Shown here: piece after piece, positions 5,811 through 12,843 of the stretch
Layout: each line of letters starts with the position of its first letter
Numbering within the stretch: position 1 is the first letter of the stretch
NCBI GenBank assembly: GCA_910586475.1
Contig: CAJUHM010000021.1
Span: forward strand, 25,770-38,612
From: an uncultured Muribaculaceae bacterium
GTDB lineage: Bacteria; Bacteroidota; Bacteroidia; Bacteroidales; Muribaculaceae
Reading direction: 5' to 3'
Length of the DNA stretch: 12,843 bases
Position numbers and translations under genes: made by a program
Notes under the pieces: model-generated
Databases searched by the model: none
Told to the model about the DNA's origin: nothing
Seen by the model: the letters and a program-made list of their open reading frames with translations, nothing else

Positions 5811-8227
5811 AGAAGTTGTTGATTGTCATTATAATGATGGTCGGCTGCAGCATTGCAACGGTGGCACGCAATGTCACTGTTGCCGCTGTGAACCGCCCGG
5901 CGGCGAGTGTTTTCCGCACTCTGATCGTTCAGACGGGTATGAATTTCGTCTATTCGTCGGATATTCTTGAGGGAGTCTATGTTACGGTCAATGCGCGCAA
6001 TCAGCCGCTTGAGAAGGTGCTCGACGAAATGTTCCGGGACACCGGTATCGAATATCGTGTCAAGGGTTCGGATGTCATTCTCCGGCGCCGCAGGAGGAAA
6101 CCGGTGAAAAAGACTCCGAAGGCAGTCTCTTCGGGTGTCGTCCCTCGCCGTCGTCCTGCACAGAGTCCGATGCCTGAGCTTGAGGAGGTCGTTGTCGTTT
6201 CGCGCCTGGAGAGTCCTGCGACGGAGAGTGTCGAGGTCGGGGCCAAGAAGCTGACGGCCGATGAGATCAATTCGACACCGACGTTGTTCGGGGAGGCGGA
6301 TGTTCTCAAGGCAGTCAGCATGCAGCCGGGAGTCGCGAGTGCCGGCGAGGGTATGGCAGCAATGCATGTCCACGGGGGCAACAGTGACGAGAATCTCTGT
6401 ATGCTTGATAATGTTCCGCTCTATCAGGTCAATCATTTTGCAGGATTTTTCTCGTCGTTCAATCCGGATGTGATCCGCTATATTGACTTTTTCAAGTCGT
6501 CGGTCCCGGCGAAGTATGACGGACGTCTGTCGTCGTTTCTCGATGTGCGGCTTCCTGACAATATTCCCGATTCGGTCCGGGGTACAGCAAAACTGGGTCT
6601 GACGTCGGGAGGGCTGGCAATTACAGGTCCGATCGGCAGTCGTACGGGTTATGTGGTCGGGCTGAGGCGATCGTGGGCCGATCTGCTGATGCTACCACTT
6701 GTTGCGATAGCCAATTCATCGCAGGATGAGAAGATCCGTGCGCACTATTCGTTCATGGACCTCAATGCGAAGGTGATCCACCGCCTGCCTACGGGGACAA
6801 AGCTGTTTTTCAGTGTCTATTTCGGCAATGACCTTCTGAAATCGGGTTCTAAGGGAGTCTATTCAGGAACGTGGCACAGCGAGGATGAGAAGATCGGTTT
6901 CCATTGGGGCAACTTTGTGGCGCAGGCCGGTCTTTCCCACCGGTTTTCGCCCAATCTGACCGCTGAGTTCACGGCGGCTCACACGAGATTTTTTTCCAGA
7001 ATGTCGTACAGCGACAGAAATGTCTATATCAACAACGATGATACGCTGCAGACGCATGAGCAGTCGCTGACCCGGAACAGCATCAACGACTGGATTTTCC
7101 GCGGGGATGCCCACTGGCGCCCTGCCGATTGGTCGAATGTCAGGTTCGGGACGTCATACACGCGCCACTCTTTTCTCCCTCAGAGTGTGCGCCGGGAAAG
7201 TACAATCGGCTCAGACCGCTATCTTGACCGCGATTCGACTTCGCGCTACGGGGCGGACGAGTTCAGTGTGTATGGCGAGAACGATATGTCTGTTTCCGAT
7301 AAGATTCGTCTCAACGGCGGGGTGCATCTGACGCTTTTCAACATCGGAGGGAAGATCCGCACGGGAGTGTCGCCGCGTCTTTCGTTCAGTTATCATCCTG
7401 AAGAAAACTGGGCATTCAAGTGTGCCTATTCGCACACAACCCAGTTTGTCCACCTGCTGTCGCAGAGCTATCTTTCGCTCCCTACGGACCAGTGGATTCC
7501 GGTCATGGGCGATTTCCGTCCGCAGACGGCGGACAAGGTCGCTGTCGGGGTCTACCGTCAGTTTCCCCAACTCGGGCTCAGTGTTTCGGTCGAGGCCTAC
7601 TGGAAGTGGATGCATAATCTGATCGACTATTGTGACGAATATTACCTTTTACCCACTTCGGAAAACTGGAATGCTCGGCTGACTTCGGGACGGGGTTCGG
7701 CCAAGGGGATCGATGTCAAGGCTGAGCGGACGTTCGGGAGGGTGACGGGCCATGTCTCTTATTCGCTTGCATGGGCCGACCGGACGTTTGCGGAGAAGAA
7801 CGGCGGGGTTACTTATCCGGCCCGTTTCGACAACCGACATACTATCAATATTCTTGTCAACTGGAAGATTTCGGATAAGGTCGGACTTAATGCGGCGTGG
7901 ACGGGACATTCCGGCAGCCGCTTCACCCTGATGCCTCAGGTCTGGGATGCGCCTGATTTCGGCGATAACAATTATTATGGCGGGGATGTCGCTCTGCGTG
8001 CTCCGCTCAATAACTACCGTCTGCCGTTCTATCATCGTCTCGATCTGTCGCTGACGGTCAGAAACAGTCGCGGTTACTGGACGTTCGGTCTTTATAATGC
8101 CTATAATCATCTCAACACAGTTTCGATCCGGCGCGGGAATAAGAAGGCGTATCCGTATGATCCGGTGTTTCAGAAGGTAGCAGTCCTTCCAATGATTCCA
8201 TCGGTTTCCTATACATGGCAATTCTAA
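5807..8227 (+). CDS. TonB-dependent outer-membrane receptor/transducer with N-terminal STN domain
   Basis: 806 residues. A signal peptide (about 1-20) leads into an STN domain (about 22-93: VNRPAASVFRTLIVQTGMNF, then a repeat of paired strands ending GSDVILRR). Next come a basic linker (93-120, with RRRRRKPVKK) and a TonB-box-like ELEEVVVVSR (124-133). The plug (about 140-250) includes LKAVSMQPGV, VHGGNSDENLCMLDNVPLY and DVIRYIDFFKSSVPAKYDGR. The remainder is a beta-barrel ending SVSYTWQF with the canonical terminal Phe. STN domains mark TonB receptors that both import a ligand and signal to an anti-sigma factor, so this is the sensor of the operon. I do not see the carboxypeptidase-regulatory-like domain that often precedes the plug in Bacteroidetes receptors. 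The ligand is unknown; the downstream DUF4249 lipoprotein is a common partner of such receptors. Confidence 0.9.
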   Translation: MKKLLIVIIMMVGCSIATVARNVTVAAVNRPAASVFRTLIVQTGMNFVYSSDILEGVYVTVNARNQPLEKVLDEMFRDTGIEYRVKGSDVILRRRRRKPVKKTPKAVSSGVVPRRRPAQSPMPELEEVVVVSRLESPATESVEVGAKKLTADEINSTPTLFGEADVLKAVSMQPGVASAGEGMAAMHVHGGNSDENLCMLDNVPLYQVNHFAGFFSSFNPDVIRYIDFFKSSVPAKYDGRLSSFLDVRLPDNIPDSVRGTAKLGLTSGGLAITGPIGSRTGYVVGLRRSWADLLMLPLVAIANSSQDEKIRAHYSFMDLNAKVIHRLPTGTKLFFSVYFGNDLLKSGSKGVYSGTWHSEDEKIGFHWGNFVAQAGLSHRFSPNLTAEFTAAHTRFFSRMSYSDRNVYINNDDTLQTHEQSLTRNSINDWIFRGDAHWRPADWSNVRFGTSYTRHSFLPQSVRRESTIGSDRYLDRDSTSRYGADEFSVYGENDMSVSDKIRLNGGVHLTLFNIGGKIRTGVSPRLSFSYHPEENWAFKCAYSHTTQFVHLLSQSYLSLPTDQWIPVMGDFRPQTADKVAVGVYRQFPQLGLSVSVEAYWKWMHNLIDYCDEYYLLPTSENWNARLTSGRGSAKGIDVKAERTFGRVTGHVSYSLAWADRTFAEKNGGVTYPARFDNRHTINILVNWKISDKVGLNAAWTGHSGSRFTLMPQVWDAPDFGDNNYYGGDVALRAPLNNYRLPFYHRLDLSLTVRNSRGYWTFGLYNAYNHLNTVSIRRGNKKAYPYDPVFQKVAVLPMIPSVSYTWQF

Positions 8228-8238
8228 TTACGATGACT

Positions 8239-9285
8239 ATGAATTCAAAGTATAACTCAGGTCTTTTAAGGCGGCTGACGGGTTTACCGGCTGTCGCAGC
8301 CGTGCTCGTGCCTGTCATGACATCCTGTTATACGGATTTTGTTCCGGATATTGACGTGAGTCCGGTTCTGTGTGTCAATTCGATGATCACGGCCGGCGAG
8401 CCGATAACTGTCAGTGTGAGCCGCAGCCGGCTCTATACCGATACATTTTCGGATGCGGGCAGTAAGGTCGATGATGCCGTTGTCACGATCTATGCCAACG
8501 GATCGGCAGTCGAAGCTTCCTATCTTCCCGCGGAGGGTGACCGTATCAGGATTCTTGTCGAGAGCCGCACCTATGGGACGGCTGTGGCAGAAGTGACGGT
8601 CCCGGTCTGTCTGCCTGCTGAGAAGCTGCAGTGGTGCGCGGCTCCCAACTCGGTCTGGACGCAAACGCTTCCGGGCTGGGAAATGGTTGCCCAGATCACG
8701 TTTGATGTCAATGCGGAGCTTACGGTAGCCGATCCGGCTGGCACGGAGAATTTCTATAAGGTGGATTTCTACGGGACTCTTGACGGGGAGGTCGTCTCGG
8801 GCGGAGGATGGTTCGACCAGCCTGAGGGCCCGGTCTATTTCTATCCGGGGAGTCTTGACTGCGATTATGAGCCGATCTTTTCGGAGCATATCGATCTGCT
8901 GGAGTCGGTTTCGGGTACGACGGCCTATGGTTTTTCGTTTTTTACGGACCGGACGTTTCAGGGTGGATCCTATCCGCTACATCTGCGATTCACCGACATG
9001 ACCTATAATGTCTCGAGCATGGACTACGATGAGTCTCTTCTTGACTGCGAGATTGTCATTGAGCTAAGTTCGATTTCGCAGAGCTACTACAAATGGGGTC
9101 TCTACGACTGGCAGATTGACAACGGACTGCTCGGTGACATGAGCGAAATCGGCTTCGGAGATCCGCTGCCGGGCTACAGCAATGTCTCGACCGGCGCAGG
9201 GATTGTGGCGGCGAGGAGCAGCCGCTCGTACCGCATCAGTCTCCGTGATTTTCTGCGGGAAGTCGTCAGTGGGCAGGATCAGTGA
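8239..9285 (+). CDS. DUF4249-family outer-membrane lipoprotein
   Basis: 348 residues from the ATG at 8239, which is 11 nt after the receptor stop. An in-frame ATG at 8215 overlaps the receptor gene and one at 8233 is also possible; 8239 gives the most ordinary lipoprotein signal. That signal is two Arg, a hydrophobic stretch, then PVMTSC with the lipidated Cys at residue 30. The N-terminal beta-rich part (about 35-120), with VLCVNSMITAGEPITVSVSR and DAVVTIYANG, is the recognisable DUF4249 pattern. The remainder is rich in aromatic residues and beta strands. Family knowledge: DUF4249 proteins are Bacteroidetes lipoproteins of unknown function, usually encoded next to a TonB-dependent receptor, and they may act as a ligand-binding partner as SusD does for SusC. 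This is the last gene of the operon, followed at 9317 by a strong terminator. Confidence 0.83.
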   Translation: MNSKYNSGLLRRLTGLPAVAAVLVPVMTSCYTDFVPDIDVSPVLCVNSMITAGEPITVSVSRSRLYTDTFSDAGSKVDDAVVTIYANGSAVEASYLPAEGDRIRILVESRTYGTAVAEVTVPVCLPAEKLQWCAAPNSVWTQTLPGWEMVAQITFDVNAELTVADPAGTENFYKVDFYGTLDGEVVSGGGWFDQPEGPVYFYPGSLDCDYEPIFSEHIDLLESVSGTTAYGFSFFTDRTFQGGSYPLHLRFTDMTYNVSSMDYDESLLDCEIVIELSSISQSYYKWGLYDWQIDNGLLGDMSEIGFGDPLPGYSNVSTGAGIVAARSSRSYRISLRDFLREVVSGQDQ

Positions 9286-9316
9286 TCCGACAGCTTTTGT
9301 CTTTATATAATAGAGT

Positions 9317-9359
9317 GCGGAGTGCCAGAAAAATGGATTCTGGCACTCCGCTGTTTTTT
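9317..9359 (+). terminator. Strong intrinsic terminator of the sigma/TonB operon
   Basis: A perfect 14-bp inverted repeat (9317-9330 with 9338-9351, arms GCGGAGTGCCAGAA and its complement) encloses a 7-nt loop and is followed by TGTTTTTT (9352-9359). On the - strand the same hairpin lies about 45 bp after the stop of the converging MFS gene but lacks a clear T-tract, so it may only partly stop that transcript. Confidence 0.92.
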
Positions 9360-9396
9360 CCCCCTGTAGCGGGGGGATGGACGGTGGGGTCCTGTT

Positions 9397-11100
9397 TTAA
9401 TCTTCGGCAGCTGCCATTTCGGCTTCACCGACAGAGGCGGGTTCGGAGATGTTGGGCATTTCGAGTCCGAGTCCTTTCTTGCGGTCCACGACTTTCAGAA
9501 CGAGTCCGAGGACGAGAGCGGCGACTCCGAGTCCGGCGAGCATTACGAGGGGTGCTGTGTAGTTGTAGCTGACAGCGGCTTCTTCGGCCGAAAGCGTACC
9601 GTCGGCGAGACCCTGAGCCACTTCGGGGTTGGTGTTGTCGAGCACTTTACCGATCAGGAGGGGGAAGAGCCAGAGTCCGATGTTCTGAATCCAGAAGATC
9701 AGAGCGTAGGCAGAACCGATGATTTTAGAGTCGACGAGTTTTGGAACGCTTGGCCAAAGCGAAGCCGGAACGAGCGAGAACGAAGCTCCGAGCACGAGAA
9801 TCGTGATGTAGGCGATAGTCACCGAAACAGCGGGAGAGTCTTTGAACTGCGGAAGGACGAATGCGAAAGTCAGATGGCATAGGATGAGGAGCAGCGAACC
9901 GAACACGAGCATTGATGCAGCCTTTCCTTTGTAGTCGACATAGTGGCCGAGAATTGGAGTTATACCAACGGCAAGGAGGGGGAAGACGGCAAACATCGCG
10001 GCAGCGGACTGACACATATATCCCATGTAGCAGTAGACTACGAGTGCGACGATGGCGAGAGCCATTAGTCCAATTTTAGCGGTCTTGTTTTTCTGGAAGT
10101 TGCTTGCAAAAGCAGCCGCAGCGACAATGAGCATGATCACGTACTGGATAACCGTTGCGGAGTCGCTTGCCCAGAATCCATTGTCGGGAGAGGTGAAATG
10201 GATGTTGCACTGGAGCATGTTGACGGCATATTTCTGGAATGGGAAGATTGCCGAGTAGTAGAGGACGCAAAGAAGGGCGACGAGCCAGAAACCGCTGCTC
10301 GAAAGGATTTTTCCGAGGTCGCTGATCTTGAACGGGTCGTCTTTTTCTTCTTCAGCACCTGTCTGACGGTCGAGAGTGCGGTCCATGAAGAAGTAGACGA
10401 CGAACATGATCAGAGCGATCATCAGGAGCACGACACCGAAGGCAACGGAGCGGGAAACGCTGATGTCTCCGCCGAGGTTTGCGAACAGGGGGGAGAAGAT
10501 CATACATGTCGCCACCCCGAGACGGGCGAGGGCCATTTCAGATCCCATAGCGAGGGCCATCTCGCGGCCCTTGAACCATTTGACGATGCCTCGGCTGACT
10601 GTGATACCGGCCATTTCCACGCCGCAACCGAATATCATGAATCCGATGGCCGAGAATTTAGCCGAAGCGGGCATACCTTTATAGAAAGGGGAGACTCCGA
10701 GCTCATCGAAGACGGGGATATAGTTCAGGTGGTCGTTGAACCACTGGTAGAGCGAGTTTGCGGGGTTGCAGAAGGTGTCGGTCAGCGCATACCAGTTGAT
10801 AGTCGCTCCGACGAGCATCACCGCACCGGAGAGGAGAGCCGTGAACCGCACTCCCATTTTGTCGAGAATAATACCTGCAAAGATGAGGAAGAAGATGAAC
10901 ACGTTGAGGAAAGTCTCGGAACCTTGCATTGTGCCGAAGGCCAGAGAGTCCCATCCTCTTGTTTCCTGAAGAAGATTCTTGATAGGCGACAGGATGTCCA
11001 TGAAGATGTAGGAGCAGAACATCGCCAGCGCAAGAAGGGCGAGCGCGGTCCAGCGTGCCCATGCCTTGTCGTTCAAAGCAACAGCTTTAGTCGTTGTCAT
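9397..11100 (-). CDS. Major facilitator superfamily transporter, MFSD1-like
   Basis: 567 residues, rich in membrane helices. The loop 2-3 motif GIILDKMGVRF (76-86) and a second-half copy, GHYVDYKGKAA (385-395), are MFS motif A signatures. WFKGREMALAMGSEMALARL (175-194) is another conserved segment. LVPASLWPSVPKLV (443-456) and GSAYALIFWIQNIGLWLFP (462-480) recall the MFSD1 branch, whose animal member exports dipeptides from lysosomes. That relationship is from memory and the substrate here is unknown. Two helices (about 307-324 and 333-351) appear to be extra, between the usual TM7 and TM8, giving about 14 in all. A roughly 45-residue loop separates TM3 and TM4, and an acidic cytoplasmic loop (EEEKDD) separates the halves. 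The acidic tail (553-567) is outside the membrane. Transcription probably starts from the -7 element at 11166-11173. The gene is convergent with the DUF4249 operon and divergent from the PerM-family gene. Confidence 0.88.
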   Translation of the reverse strand: MTTTKAVALNDKAWARWTALALLALAMFCSYIFMDILSPIKNLLQETRGWDSLAFGTMQGSETFLNVFIFFLIFAGIILDKMGVRFTALLSGAVMLVGATINWYALTDTFCNPANSLYQWFNDHLNYIPVFDELGVSPFYKGMPASAKFSAIGFMIFGCGVEMAGITVSRGIVKWFKGREMALAMGSEMALARLGVATCMIFSPLFANLGGDISVSRSVAFGVVLLMIALIMFVVYFFMDRTLDRQTGAEEEKDDPFKISDLGKILSSSGFWLVALLCVLYYSAIFPFQKYAVNMLQCNIHFTSPDNGFWASDSATVIQYVIMLIVAAAAFASNFQKNKTAKIGLMALAIVALVVYCYMGYMCQSAAAMFAVFPLLAVGITPILGHYVDYKGKAASMLVFGSLLLILCHLTFAFVLPQFKDSPAVSVTIAYITILVLGASFSLVPASLWPSVPKLVDSKIIGSAYALIFWIQNIGLWLFPLLIGKVLDNTNPEVAQGLADGTLSAEEAAVSYNYTAPLVMLAGLGVAALVLGLVLKVVDRKKGLGLEMPNISEPASVGEAEMAAAED

Positions 11101-11134
11101 GTGGTTGATTGGATGTATGTAGGTTTGTTACTTG

Positions 11135-11162
11135 GAAAATAATTTTCAAATTGTTGAATTTG
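11135..11162. repeat. Two adjoining AT-rich inverted repeats in the MFS 5' leader
   Basis: GAAAAT-A-ATTTTC (11135-11147) is a 13-nt palindrome. CAAATT-GTTG-AATTTG (11147-11162) is a second inverted repeat with 6-bp arms. Both lie just downstream of the - strand promoter, in the expected untranslated leader of the MFS gene. They could be an operator or simple AT-rich chance structure. Confidence 0.35.
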
Positions 11163-11165
11163 ATA

Positions 11166-11173
11166 CAAAATTA
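11166..11173 (-). promoter_or_regulatory. -7 promoter element (TAATTTTG) for the MFS gene
   Basis: Read on the - strand, this is TAATTTTG, an exact TAnnTTTG match. It sits 65 bp before the MFS start codon. Upstream on the same strand a TTG (11198-11196) lies at slightly long spacing for a -33 element. Confidence 0.55.
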
Positions 11174-11205
11174 CGAAAAAAATAGTGTCGCTGCTCAATA
11201 ATTGC

Positions 11206-11213
11206 TACATTTG
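11206..11213 (+). promoter_or_regulatory. -7 promoter element (TACATTTG) for the PerM-family gene
   Basis: TACATTTG fits the TAnnTTTG consensus and lies 32 bp before the ATG at 11246, leaving a short leader. No clear -33 TTTG is present. It faces away from the - strand element at 11166-11173, and the two -33 regions would overlap. Confidence 0.55.
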
Positions 11214-11245
11214 TAGGCAAAAAAGTATAAAGACCAAGGAATTCT

Positions 11246-12397
11246 ATGCCACAACGTACACCATTCACGCTTGACCGAGTAGTCAGGCTTGTCATCACTC
11301 TTGCAATCATATTCGGAATGATATGGCTGATCAACATACTGAAGGATGTGTTGCTTCCGTTTCTGGTGGCGTGTATCATTGCCTATATGTTTGAGCCGTT
11401 TGTGCAGCACAACCGCCATCTGCTTAAGCTAAAGGGCCGGGCGAGCGCGGTCTTCATCACGCTTTTCGAGGCTCTGTTTTTCTTAAGCATCATACTTTAT
11501 TTTCTTGTTCCGATGATCGGATCGGAGCTTAAGGAGATGTCGGCGATTATGAAGACTTATGCGTCGTCGAAGATGTCGGTCAAGTTCCTGCCGGATGAGG
11601 TTCAGCATCTTCTGCGAGAGAGTTTCGATTTCCACCGCCTTGGAGAGATGTTCGCCCAACAGGACTGGATGCCAATAATCACGGATACGCTCCGCGCGAC
11701 GTGGGAGTTGCTGACGAGCGGGTGGAGCGTCATACTGGGGATTGTCAGCTGGCTGATCGTGATTCTCTATGTCGTCTTCATCATGATCGACTACGAAAAG
11801 CTCGAGCGAGGGTTCAAGTCGCTTGTCCCGAGGAAGATGCAGCCACTTGTCGGAAGTATATCCCGAGACATCGTCAACAATATGAACCGCTATTTCCGAG
11901 GGCAGGCACTGATCGCACTGCTTGTCGGCATCCTGTTTGCGGTCGGATTCGCAATGGTTGGTCTTCCGATGTCAATTCTGCTGGGTCTGTTTATCGGGCT
12001 GCTCAACCTGGTGCCTTATCTCCAGATAATCTCGATAGTGCCGACTGCTGTGTTGTGTCTGGTCTATGCGGTCGGTGGCGGCGGCGATTTCTGGACACTC
12101 TTCGGCGAATGTATTCTGGTCTACTTCGTGGTTCAGGCTATCCAGGATCTTTTCCTGACGCCGAAAATCATGGGGCGTGCGATGGGGCTCAATCCGGCTA
12201 TCATTCTGCTTTCGCTGTCGATCTGGGGAACGCTGCTCGGTTTTATCGGTCTTATTATCGCGCTGCCTCTGACGACGCTTCTGATTTCCTACTATCGCCA
12301 TTATATTGTCGAGGGAATGGACAACCGCGACGTCGGGCTGCAGGGAGCGACCCGTGGCGATCTCGAAGCTTTTGATTCGATGGTCGATGGGCGGTGA
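11246..12397 (+). CDS. AI-2E/PerM-family inner-membrane transporter
   Basis: 383 residues, typical for the family. The order of elements matches AI-2E (UPF0118) proteins: two N-terminal helices (about 13-54, with LKDVLLPFLVACIIAYMFEP), a third helix (about 67-90), a soluble segment (about 91-155), a helix at about 157-181, the conserved NNMNRYFRGQ (211-220), and helices through LLGLFIGLLNLVPYLQ (245-260). The signature tail LTPKIMGRAMGLNPAIILLS leads into SLSIWGTLLGFIGLIIALP. Named members include TqsA, linked to export of the autoinducer AI-2, and PerM. Many members have no known substrate and some act as ion transporters, so the family name should not be read as proof of quorum-sensing function. 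The ATG at 11246 begins directly before the first helix and follows a TAnnTTTG element at a suitable distance. It is a single-gene transcript, closed by the terminator at 12443. Confidence 0.9.
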   Translation: MPQRTPFTLDRVVRLVITLAIIFGMIWLINILKDVLLPFLVACIIAYMFEPFVQHNRHLLKLKGRASAVFITLFEALFFLSIILYFLVPMIGSELKEMSAIMKTYASSKMSVKFLPDEVQHLLRESFDFHRLGEMFAQQDWMPIITDTLRATWELLTSGWSVILGIVSWLIVILYVVFIMIDYEKLERGFKSLVPRKMQPLVGSISRDIVNNMNRYFRGQALIALLVGILFAVGFAMVGLPMSILLGLFIGLLNLVPYLQIISIVPTAVLCLVYAVGGGGDFWTLFGECILVYFVVQAIQDLFLTPKIMGRAMGLNPAIILLSLSIWGTLLGFIGLIIALPLTTLLISYYRHYIVEGMDNRDVGLQGATRGDLEAFDSMVDGR

Positions 12398-12442
12398 GCG
12401 GTCTGAATTTTAAGAATGTCAATGAACTCTTTGCCGTATTTT

Positions 12443-12471
12443 GGTCCGGTCGGTTTCGGCCGGACCTTTTT
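12443..12471 (+). terminator. Intrinsic terminator after the PerM-family gene
   Basis: Arms GGTCCGGTCG (12443-12452) and CGGCCGGACC (12457-12466) pair over 10 bp with one T-G wobble around the loop GTTT. TTTTT (12467-12471) follows directly. There is no T-tract on the opposite strand, so it acts mainly for the + strand gene. Confidence 0.9.
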
Positions 12472-12487
12472 GCACATACGGCGGCGC

Positions 12488-12843
12488 TCAGGAGGGAATG
12501 GCGCGTCGTGGAGGAGAGAAGAGGGGAAGTAGGGGCGGATGGCCGACGGGTGGCAATATATATCGGTGGGCTGCGGGGATAGTGATTGCGGTTTCCTGTG
12601 GCGGCGCGGCGGTTTCTTCGTCAGGCGGGGCGCAGAGGTCGAGGATGGGGAGTCGGGTCTGTCGGACGAGACGGGAGAAGAAATTGACGCGGGTGCGGGG
12701 TCGGTAGGTGCCGCAGAGGATCAGGAGCGACTGGGGGCCTATGTCGATTGCGGGGAGGAGGGAGCGCCAGTGCTGCTCGAGGTAGCGGCCGCGAAGGGGG
12801 AAGGCGTCGCCGTCGAGGATGAGGGCGAGGCGGAAGTTGAGTC
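12488..12843 (-). CDS. Unidentified protein, C-terminal part (5' end outside window)
   Basis: Read on the - strand, a frame is open from the window edge for about 117 codons to a TGA at 12490-12488. The visible protein begins LNFRLALILDGDAFPLRGRY, continues with LEQHWRSLLPAIDIGPQSLL, ILCGTYRPRTRVNFFSRLVR and QTRLPILDLC, then ends in a Pro-rich tail (APPDEE ... SPPRRAIPS). The first 75 residues look like an alternating strand/helix globular domain; the tail looks disordered. Nearly every codon in the first part ends in C, as in CTC, GAC and GGC. That favours a real coding frame over the overlapping + strand frames, one of which translates to a low-complexity Gly/Arg/Ser mix. I do not recognise the family. 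The gene converges on the PerM-family gene. A frame error in this low-complexity stretch cannot be excluded. Confidence 0.55.
   Translation of the reverse strand, partial: LNFRLALILDGDAFPLRGRYLEQHWRSLLPAIDIGPQSLLILCGTYRPRTRVNFFSRLVRQTRLPILDLCAPPDEETAAPPQETAITIPAAHRYILPPVGHPPLLPLFSPPRRAIPS

Noticed and set aside
5807..5860. Possible lipobox (MVGC) in the TonB receptor signal sequence
   Set aside because: The -3 residue is Met, a standard signal peptidase I site follows at about residue 20, and TonB-dependent barrels are not normally lipoproteins.
9360..9376. C5/G5 hairpin between the convergent genes as a separate terminator for the MFS gene
   Set aside because: The stem is only 5 bp and on the - strand it is followed by an A-run, not a T-run.
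10198..11142. 314-residue + strand open frame opposite the MFS gene
   Set aside because: It is antisense to a clear membrane-transporter gene. Its His/Glu/Asp-rich composition is what the complement of hydrophobic codons gives, and no domain is visible.
11701..12375. 224-residue + strand frame inside the PerM-family gene
   Set aside because: It is a shifted frame of a well-supported membrane protein; the Arg/Ser/Cys-rich translation has no recognisable fold.
12441..12707. + strand Gly/Arg-rich frame (88 residues) at the end of the window
   Set aside because: It overlaps the terminator hairpin and lies opposite the better-supported - strand frame; its composition is low complexity.

Overview
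The window reads as chromosomal DNA from a gut Bacteroidales bacterium, most likely of the Muribaculaceae/Bacteroidaceae type. The pointers are a SusD-family lipoprotein, a secreted glycosidase with a C-terminal sorting (Por/T9SS type A-like) domain, a TonB-dependent receptor paired with a DUF4249 lipoprotein, TAnnTTTG-type -7 promoter elements and the absence of Shine-Dalgarno motifs. This placement is inference from gene content; no rRNA or marker gene is present.

Region 1 (1-4092, + strand) is the 3' end of a polysaccharide-utilisation locus. It holds the C-terminal part of a SusD-like surface glycan-binding lipoprotein, a strong intergenic hairpin, and a 1042-residue secreted GH85-type endo-beta-N-acetylglucosaminidase with visible Asn-x-Glu catalytic residues. 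Two tandem hairpins follow, the second a probable terminator. The likely job is binding N-glycans at the cell surface and releasing them from glycoproteins.

Region 2 (4135-9359, + strand) is a compact cell-surface signalling and uptake operon: ECF sigma factor, small outer-membrane beta-barrel, very short FecR-like anti-sigma factor, TonB-dependent transducer with an N-terminal STN domain, and a DUF4249 lipoprotein. It ends in a near-perfect intrinsic terminator. The genes are tightly packed after the barrel gene, with a 6-nt gap, then an ATGA overlap, then an 11-nt gap. By analogy with FecIRA, ligand binding at the receptor would signal through its STN domain to the anti-sigma factor and free the sigma factor. 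The small barrel placed between sigma and anti-sigma genes, and the lack of an evident FecR core domain, make this the most unusual part of the window.

Region 3 (9397-12471) holds two divergent inner-membrane transporter genes: an MFS permease on the - strand, resembling the MFSD1 branch and apparently carrying two extra membrane segments, and an AI-2E/PerM-family protein on the + strand. They share an intergenic region with back-to-back TAnnTTTG promoters. The PerM-family gene ends in a strong terminator.

Region 4 (12488-12843, - strand) is the C-terminal part of a gene I could not identify. Its codons favour third-position C strongly. No RNA genes, insertion sequences or CRISPR arrays were seen.
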